This document shows, one piece after another, positions 38,358 to 43,767 of a stretch of DNA of 43,767 nucleotides. Made by a program: the position numbers and the translations under genes. Numbering within the stretch: the first letter of the stretch is position 1; every line of letters starts with the position of its first letter. This stretch comes from a virus. The notes beneath the pieces are model-generated. The model saw nothing but the letters and a program-made list of their open reading frames with translations. It did no database searches and was not told the DNA's origin. Where the stretch lies: positions 1-43,767 of the IMG/VR virus record IMGVR_UViG_3300044635_000932. One strand, 5' to 3'.

Positions 38358-38697
38358 TCTTAGCCTCCGTCACATCGATCACACCGATATCAGTAGTTAA
38401 CTCTTTAAGTTCCTCGATTGTTAATCCGAGAAGTGTGCCTTGAGCTACCCCTGTCAAAGCCTCACAAGCAAGCTGCCATGCTTCGATTTCATGCTCCAGA
38501 TCGAGCACCCTGACGTGTTGCAGGTTATCCTCATAGGACAACCAGTGTAGACAGTACGTTGTTATCACCTTCTTTTTACTCCATCTGAAATTTTCCAAAG
38601 GATCCCAACCGTTGCCGGCACAGTTCCAGCACCTAATCCGTCCGTAGCTAGTCTTGCTTGTGTAGCCAAGACCATTACATACAGGACAAGTACTCAT
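38332..38697 (-). CDS. Zinc-ribbon protein
   Basis: A 121-residue protein with CPVCNGLGYTSKTSYGRIRC then WNCAGNGWDP, a DnaJ-type CxxCxGxG double knuckle at residues 4-32, followed by a helical acidic region. It lies directly downstream of the DNA polymerase and overlaps it by one base. It may bind nucleic acid or a partner at the fork. Confidence 0.72.
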   Translation of the reverse strand: MSTCPVCNGLGYTSKTSYGRIRCWNCAGNGWDPLENFRWSKKKVITTYCLHWLSYEDNLQHVRVLDLEHEIEAWQLACEALTGVAQGTLLGLTIEELKELTTDIGVIDVTEAKSGDTEAED

Positions 38698-40598
38698 CAG
38701 TGCACCTCATACCAGTTCTCTCCTATCTTAGCGTCACCGTTCATTATCTGGACACCAAACAGCTTCGGGCCATCTTTAAAAGCCTGCTTCCCGATAGCTG
38801 CAGCCTCTACCGCGTGTTCGTCCGGCACAAGGAAGTCTTCCTCATCGTGCATAAACATTACGGGCCAATACTCGATACCCTTCTCTTCTAGCCGCTCCAT
38901 TGTTAGCATCACTGCAGCCGCACATGTTGCCTTCTCGCAAGCTTGCAGAAGATAGACCAACAACTTATGGAAGCTATCACAATAGATGCGGTTGCCACCA
39001 ATACCTGGGATATAGCCGTCACCCCATTGCTGCGTCTTGCCGAAGATGTTTTCAAGCTTCTCCAGCAGCTTCTTGAATCCAGGAACAGCCTTGGTGAACA
39101 GTGACTTTAGCTTCTTACCGCGTTTCTCATCTGGCTTATCAAAGATGTAACTCCAGAGTTTGCCTCCGGAAGCACCGAACAAGAACGCATATAGAATACG
39201 TTTAGCTCTTGGTCGTGGTACAGTGTGCTTGATACCCATCTCTGCCAAACATTGTGTCAACACATCGGCGTTGTACTGGTGAATGTCGCCATTCAATAGC
39301 GTCTGAGTGAACTCCTCGCTCTCTAAGTAGTGCGCCAATCCACGTGCCTGATTACCTGCAGAGTCACAGCCAATCAACTTCCATCCAGGTAGCGTAGTGA
39401 ACAGTGCGCGCATCTCTGGACCAAGCACCGACTCAGCAGCTGGAACATTGACGATGATACTATGCCGTGCACGCATACTAGGCGTACCGATTGTCATACA
39501 GTCGCCGTGTAAAATGCCAAGCCCAGGAGGACACAACGGATTGTTTCTATCCACCTTCTCAAGCCAGCCCTTCAGGATGCTATATCGTGATTTCGTTGTT
39601 AAGAAGTCACAATACAACTTACCATCCCCTTCCATACACTGCAGGCTGTCCTCCGTAATCTTACCAGAGGTGTTCACCTTACGGCCTGTATTAGGATCGA
39701 CTTTCGTGTTATACTCTGTCGGAATCCAATCGTGCCTGTAAAGGAAGATCTTTACATCATCAATGCTGTCGATATCGAGTGGTACAATCTCGACGCGACT
39801 GTATGGTCCTTCAACTAGACGATTCCAATCCTGACCAGTCATAGGGTCGATATTGAACCACGTAGCTAGATGGTGATAGTATGCTCCAATCTTTGTCCAC
39901 TTAGCTTCCTTCCATGGGACAACACCATTCGCCTTGTCTACTGCCACAGCTTTGAAACCTAGCTTCGGTAGAATCTTAGCTCGCACGACGTCCATCTCAA
40001 TTGTCAGTTTTCCGAACAGGCTCTCAGCAGCTGCAATGTTGAATGGCCAACCACGTAATGATGCTTGTGCGACGAACTTAGCTGCCGCATGCTCAGCCTT
40101 CAGGTAGGTACGAATTATCGGCTCTCTTGCTGCTTTCTCCTTCAACTCTTTGCCGAGTACATTGTAGACCTTACCACCAAGCTCCATGTCTCGCTTCCAG
40201 TACTCCAGCATCTCTTCAGAATACTTAGAGAAGAAGATGGCAGGATCACCAGTGTCTCCTTTAGGATAACCTAGGTTCTCACCCCACACTTCAAGGCTGT
40301 GTCCTCGGTTTCCGAAACGTTTGTAGTCCTGAACTTGTGACATCAGCAATGTATCTATGATCATCAACTTTTTAGGTGGCTTCCAGCCTGTCAGTTTCTC
40401 TAATGCCGGAATATCAAAGCCCAAGAAGTTATGTCCAACGATTTGATCGGCTTCGTCGAACACCTTCTGCCAACCAAGGTCTCCTTCAAGCCAATACTGC
40501 ACAACGCCTGTGTCAATGTTCTTGACTCCAACAATCCACAGGCGTGTGCATTCTTGTAGGAGTCCATTTGTTTCAATGTCACTTATGTAACGAGCCAT
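38697..40598 (-). CDS. Family A DNA polymerase with 3'-5' exonuclease
   Basis: A 633-residue T7-like polymerase. The exonuclease has DIETNGL (exo I), GHNFLGFDIPALEKL (exo II) and YWKRDMELGGKVY (exo III). The polymerase has motif A CDSAGNQARGLAHYL (Asp412), motif B R462-K466-Y470 in RPRAKRILYAFLFGASGGK, and motif C MHDEEDF (Asp585). Motif A has Gln417 where family A enzymes have the steric-gate Glu (T7 E480, Klenow E710). It replicates the genome with the gp4-like helicase and the SSB. Confidence 0.94.
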   Translation of the reverse strand: MARYISDIETNGLLQECTRLWIVGVKNIDTGVVQYWLEGDLGWQKVFDEADQIVGHNFLGFDIPALEKLTGWKPPKKLMIIDTLLMSQVQDYKRFGNRGHSLEVWGENLGYPKGDTGDPAIFFSKYSEEMLEYWKRDMELGGKVYNVLGKELKEKAAREPIIRTYLKAEHAAAKFVAQASLRGWPFNIAAAESLFGKLTIEMDVVRAKILPKLGFKAVAVDKANGVVPWKEAKWTKIGAYYHHLATWFNIDPMTGQDWNRLVEGPYSRVEIVPLDIDSIDDVKIFLYRHDWIPTEYNTKVDPNTGRKVNTSGKITEDSLQCMEGDGKLYCDFLTTKSRYSILKGWLEKVDRNNPLCPPGLGILHGDCMTIGTPSMRARHSIIVNVPAAESVLGPEMRALFTTLPGWKLIGCDSAGNQARGLAHYLESEEFTQTLLNGDIHQYNADVLTQCLAEMGIKHTVPRPRAKRILYAFLFGASGGKLWSYIFDKPDEKRGKKLKSLFTKAVPGFKKLLEKLENIFGKTQQWGDGYIPGIGGNRIYCDSFHKLLVYLLQACEKATCAAAVMLTMERLEEKGIEYWPVMFMHDEEDFLVPDEHAVEAAAIGKQAFKDGPKLFGVQIMNGDAKIGENWYEVH

Positions 40599-40613
40599 TT
40601 GGACTCCAGAAAT

Positions 40614-41354
40614 TTACCGCTTAACGAATGACAGGATTTCAGCGGTGATGTGCTCACCTTTAGGTCTGTTGTCGTTCAAACAACCATGAAGCTCAGCATC
40701 AAGCAGGATAGCTGCACCTGCCATCAGATGACCCAGATGGACTACATGACTATCTGCTGCGCAGTCCTCCCCGCTATACCACGCGAGTAGGTGACGCATC
40801 ATTGCATCATAGAACACTGTGGCAGATACTTGGCTGTCACGCCAGTTGGTCAGGCCATACTTGTTCACACCATCTTGCATCGCCGTACCAAGTGCTAACA
40901 GTGCAATCGGCGGGATACCAGACATCTGTGGTTTGCCGACTGCAGCTGCCGTCTTAGCATTGTTATCAATCAAGTGCTGTGGACCTTTAGCGATCTCACG
41001 TAGCACCTCATTGAACGACTCAGCTGCACCTGCAAAGTCATGCACGACGTTAGGAACCTGAGGCTCGACAGGATGTTCAGTGACATGAAAACCATCAGTC
41101 TCCTCTAGTGCGTTGTATGTCTTCTTAGGAAACACCCAAGAATTATCACGCTCTAGTTTTGTTTGCCAACCTAGGAAATCATCCTCTGTGAACAACGGGG
41201 CATGCTTCGATGCAGGCTCCAGGTTATCGGCGATATCGATGCGACCTGCCTTGTTCGGTACGAGCCTCACCATGTTGACAGCTCTGTCGAAGTTGGTTGT
41301 TATCTCGAGACGACGACGTGTTTCCCAATTCCAGACTTCATAGTTGTACCTCAT
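40614..41354 (-). CDS. dATP/dGTP diphosphohydrolase-like protein
   Basis: A 246-residue protein whose C-terminal 130 residues contain QDGVNKYGLTNWRDSQVSAT, FYDAMMRHLLAWYSGEDCAA and SHVVHLGHLMAGAAILLDAE. This matches the DUF5664-type dATP/dGTP diphosphohydrolase domain (kYG...WR...y..A..RHL......GED.d......HL.h...n...l). It probably hydrolyses purine dNTPs. It is related to enzymes found in 2-aminoadenine phages but is common in phages with normal bases; no PurZ is visible here. Confidence 0.78.
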   Translation of the reverse strand: MRYNYEVWNWETRRRLEITTNFDRAVNMVRLVPNKAGRIDIADNLEPASKHAPLFTEDDFLGWQTKLERDNSWVFPKKTYNALEETDGFHVTEHPVEPQVPNVVHDFAGAAESFNEVLREIAKGPQHLIDNNAKTAAAVGKPQMSGIPPIALLALGTAMQDGVNKYGLTNWRDSQVSATVFYDAMMRHLLAWYSGEDCAADSHVVHLGHLMAGAAILLDAELHGCLNDNRPKGEHITAEILSFVKR

Positions 41355-41602
41355 TCAATCTCCCCGTTGTCAAACTTCTGTTGAGCCTCGTAAGGCTTGA
41401 TGAACTCCTCATACAACATTTGCTTCGTCTTTTCGAGTGCACCTACCACCTCGTCGTAGCGTGACTTATCACGCATACCCTTAACGTAACCGCGAGCGAT
41501 CACATTAAAGGCATACGAGAGTTCACGAGAGTTAACCAACTGGCAATCACCGATAGGTGACACATCAATACTATGCCGTTGCTTCTTCGTGATGTGCGAC
41601 AT
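41351..41602 (-). CDS. Small hypothetical protein
   Basis: An 83-residue protein starting MSHITKKQRHSIDVSPIGDC just after the SSB stop. Helical C-terminal half (ALEKTKQMLYEEFIKPYEAQ). The start lacks a strong site, so it is probably coupled to the SSB gene. No family recognised. Confidence 0.68.
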   Translation of the reverse strand: MSHITKKQRHSIDVSPIGDCQLVNSRELSYAFNVIARGYVKGMRDKSRYDEVVGALEKTKQMLYEEFIKPYEAQQKFDNGEIE

Positions 41603-41603
41603 A

Positions 41604-42170
41604 TCAGAACGGAATGTCGTCGTCAGGAGGGGTATCGCTGTCCGCCATCTCTGGCGCAATCGTCTCGGTCTCGCCTTCATCGTCGAAGTCATCATCTCCG
41701 CCGCCCTTCTTAGGCACATAGACAATATGCTTGAGCAGCTGAATCTTCATCAGTACAGATGCGAGTTGCTTACCCTCGACGCCCTCCTTCTCGTACTCGT
41801 ACTGAAACACGCGTACGTTTCCAATGGAACCATTGCCAATAGATGTAGGATCAACTGGCTTCAGATTGGCTCCAACAACCTCAACAGGCTCAGACTGTGT
41901 TCCGTCTTTCTTGATCGACTTCTTCTTAAGGTGCGCAAGCCATTGCTTCTTTCCGGCTGCATTGAGGATCGGTTCTCCTTCGTTATCCTCACCGGCCTTG
42001 TAGACCATCAGCTTGGCTTTGACACCTTCAGCTTCCCAGCTCTTCTTCACCTCGATATCAGAGGTTCGGATCTGTACTTCCCACGACGGATTCGTCTTGT
42101 TGAACTTTTTGGAAGGACGCTTAGGATCAAGGTAGGCGTAGTGGAGTTCACAGTTCTTCAGAATAGGCAT
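41604..42170 (-). CDS. Single-stranded DNA-binding protein (T7 gp2.5-like)
   Basis: A 188-residue protein. The N-terminal 140 residues are strand-rich with WEVQIRTSDIEVKKSWEAEG and GNGSIGNVRVFQYEYEKEGV, and the C-terminus is a long acidic tail ending PPDDDIPF, the gp2.5/SSB-type partner-binding tip. It coats ssDNA and recruits the polymerase and helicase. Placement next to replication genes agrees. Confidence 0.85.
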   Translation of the reverse strand: MPILKNCELHYAYLDPKRPSKKFNKTNPSWEVQIRTSDIEVKKSWEAEGVKAKLMVYKAGEDNEGEPILNAAGKKQWLAHLKKKSIKKDGTQSEPVEVVGANLKPVDPTSIGNGSIGNVRVFQYEYEKEGVEGKQLASVLMKIQLLKHIVYVPKKGGGDDDFDDEGETETIAPEMADSDTPPDDDIPF

Positions 42171-42185
42171 TTTGTTTCTCTCAGT

Positions 42186-42611
42186 TTAGTTATTTTGGAG
42201 TTGCTCTTGGATCGTTTCCAAGAGTATTTGATTAATGCTGTCGTCATTAGGCACATAATATGCTACAGCCAGTTCGTTATTCATGACAATCAGAATCTCG
42301 AATAGGTTGCAGTCTGCGTGAAACTTTACAGATTCCCAACACCAGCCATACGTTGGCTTGCCATCGTTAAGGACACCCTCCTTGTCCTCACAAAGCAGCC
42401 CCTTCTCTTTTGGTTCTAATACGCACGTGGTGATATCATCAGTGGCGTTGTCGATCAGAACACTATATGACATATCGTCGGCATACTCAGGATGCGCGAT
42501 GAAATACGCTCCGTCAGCTTCTCTCAAACTCGTCGTTACATCCAAGAGATGTCGTTTGACTGCTTGATCGACGATAGCGTCACAATCACTTGGCCACTTG
42601 ATCGTTATCAT
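42186..42611 (-). CDS. Hypothetical protein
   Basis: A 141-residue acidic protein starting MITIKWPSDCDAIVDQAVKR. Mixed alpha/beta with HADCNLFEILIVMNNELAVA. No family recognised. Located between the RNA polymerase and SSB genes. Confidence 0.72.
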   Translation of the reverse strand: MITIKWPSDCDAIVDQAVKRHLLDVTTSLREADGAYFIAHPEYADDMSYSVLIDNATDDITTCVLEPKEKGLLCEDKEGVLNDGKPTYGWCWESVKFHADCNLFEILIVMNNELAVAYYVPNDDSINQILLETIQEQLQNN

Positions 42612-42805
42612 GTGTGTCTCACCATCTGCACAGCTTCACGCAGTTGATCACAGAGATCCACAAGTTCATGGTCAGATATCTTTCCCTCTATGACCTGCAG
42701 CTCGAACATCGCGATCTCAGGATTCGTAGTGTTGATCCATAGATTAGCCAGTGGGATTGCCTTATCATTGCGTTCAGCAAAGAACTCCAACTTACCGTTT
42801 ACCAC
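42608..42805 (-). CDS. Small hypothetical protein
   Basis: A 65-residue protein, MVNGKLEFFAERNDKAIPLA at the start and LVDLCDQLREAVQMVRH near the end. Ten bases after the RNA polymerase stop. No family recognised; overlaps the next gene by four bases. Confidence 0.7.
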   Translation of the reverse strand: MVNGKLEFFAERNDKAIPLANLWINTTNPEIAMFELQVIEGKISDHELVDLCDQLREAVQMVRHT

Positions 42806-42814
42806 TTCGTCTCC

Positions 42815-43767
42815 TTATGCAAAACAATACTCGCTATCGATAACAAGACTGATATCGAGGTTTCCACATGGAACTTCCTTCATGTCGATCTGGATGTCTT
42901 TCATTACAGAGAAGATCGGATTCTCTTTATACAACTCATGAAACGTTTCTCTCACAGCGACATACAGATCTGGCATATCAGCTGCTAGACAGCCGAAGCT
43001 GTCATGAATGGTTGTTATATCGAAAGGACACGCATCAATTGTCAGCATCAAGTGCGCAGCATCCAAGCTGTGAATGATGTTAGGCGCAGCTCCTTGTGCC
43101 TGTCTACGCTTACTATGCTTCGTCTCTTCGATGAAGCAGATGCTGACCTGATAGGTGTTGATGAAATGACCAGTGTTTAGTCGCTCACCTATCTGCGGAC
43201 CATACTGAATCCATTGCTTCTTGACAGTGCCCTCTACATAATGCTGTACAACTGGGAAGTCAGTTTTAGGTACAGTCCAGGCAAGAAACTCACCACGATC
43301 CTCTGCAGCCTTTCCTGCCTTCTCAAACAGCGATAACAGGCGCATCGGCTTAGCCATCGATGAACCACAGGAGTCAAACACAGTACGACCCATGTATGCT
43401 CCCCACTTATGCGTCATATGCATCAAAGCGGGGATACCATGTTTTCGTGCATCCTTGATCTGTTGCTCGCCAAGACCATATGATGTTCCACCATAAGGCA
43501 GAGTCATGACATTACGCTTCAGTATCTTCCTACGATGCTTCCTGTCGGTTATCTTACTCCAGAATATCGGAGAGGATATCTCGATGTACTCCTTGTTCTG
43601 TCGTTTGAAGCTCTGAAGCTTCTCGACTAGCTTCTTACGTAGCTCCACATCAGCAGCGTGTTCATGCACCGCACGCATCTGATCCACCAATTCCTCGATG
43701 ACCTCTTGACACTGCTGCTGCAGGTCTAAAGGAATCTCCATCAGGTTCTTATGTATTTCGTCCCATA
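42815..43767 (-). CDS. T7-like single-subunit RNA polymerase, C-terminal part (cut by window edge)
   Basis: The frame is open to the right edge (8 codons beyond an internal ATG at 43741). It carries motif B in RRKILKRNVMTLPYGGTSYG (RxxxKxxxMxxxYG), APNIIHSLDAAHLMLT (like T7 APNFVHSQDGSHL), motif C TTIHDSFG, and ends SEYCFA, like the FAFA foot of T7 RNA polymerase whose C-terminal carboxylate is functional. It probably transcribes middle and late genes. Motif A and the promoter-binding N-terminal part are outside the window. Confidence 0.95.
   Translation of the reverse strand, partial: WDEIHKNLMEIPLDLQQQCQEVIEELVDQMRAVHEHAADVELRKKLVEKLQSFKRQNKEYIEISSPIFWSKITDRKHRRKILKRNVMTLPYGGTSYGLGEQQIKDARKHGIPALMHMTHKWGAYMGRTVFDSCGSSMAKPMRLLSLFEKAGKAAEDRGEFLAWTVPKTDFPVVQHYVEGTVKKQWIQYGPQIGERLNTGHFINTYQVSICFIEETKHSKRRQAQGAAPNIIHSLDAAHLMLTIDACPFDITTIHDSFGCLAADMPDLYVAVRETFHELYKENPIFSVMKDIQIDMKEVPCGNLDISLVIDSEYCFA

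Noticed and set aside
40614-41354. Claim that the genome carries 2-aminoadenine
   Set aside because: The diphosphohydrolase family is widespread in phages with normal bases and no PurZ is visible; kept only as a testable idea.

Overview
The window is a 43.8 kb piece of a tailed double-stranded DNA phage (Caudoviricetes). Every convincing gene lies on the minus strand and most neighbours overlap by a few bases, so the map reads from right (early) to left (late). A tail tube, tail-assembly chaperones and a tape-measure protein with no sheath gene point to a siphovirus-like particle. Two small lipoproteins with a clear lipobox, together with the T7-like gene set, suggest a Gram-negative host; the host genus cannot be read from the sequence.

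Right part (43.8-31.6 kb): the C-terminal half of a T7-like single-subunit RNA polymerase (cut by the window edge), a gp2.5-like ssDNA-binding protein, a dGTP/dATP diphosphohydrolase-like protein, a family A DNA polymerase, a 5'-3' exonuclease, a GIY-YIG endonuclease, a T7 gp4-like primase-helicase and a monomeric B12-dependent ribonucleotide reductase. Middle (31.6-16.5 kb): many small accessory genes, an ATP-dependent DNA ligase, a DHH phosphoesterase, a nucleotidyltransferase-like protein, two HNH endonucleases, three tRNA genes (Thr-UGU, Leu-UAA, probably Ile-CAU), structured non-coding intervals, two tandem lipoproteins and a transglutaminase-like cysteine proteinase. Next comes a 620 bp control region (15.9-16.5 kb) with a strong terminator, two homopolymer tracts, a promoter-like 16-mer and an array of 11-12 bp repeats. 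Left part (15.9-0 kb): small and large terminase, portal, a giant minor head protein, scaffold, major capsid protein, head-tail connectors, tail tube, chaperones and the tape measure (cut by the left edge).

The most striking item is the 1544-residue gene at 6651-11285. It sits where phages keep a Mu gpF/SPP1 gp7-type minor head gene and begins with that domain, but its C-terminal two thirds carries a complete set of single-subunit RNA polymerase catalytic motifs (DHRAR, motif A Asp, motif B RxxxKxxxMxxxYG, motif C HD). It looks like an RNA polymerase built into the capsid as a fusion to a portal-proximal protein, presumably delivered with the DNA. With the T7-like polymerase at the right edge, the phage would have two single-subunit RNA polymerases, in functional analogy to N4 but with a different architecture. 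Two related hairpins with a 3-nt loop and two near-identical 16-mers are candidate promoter signals.
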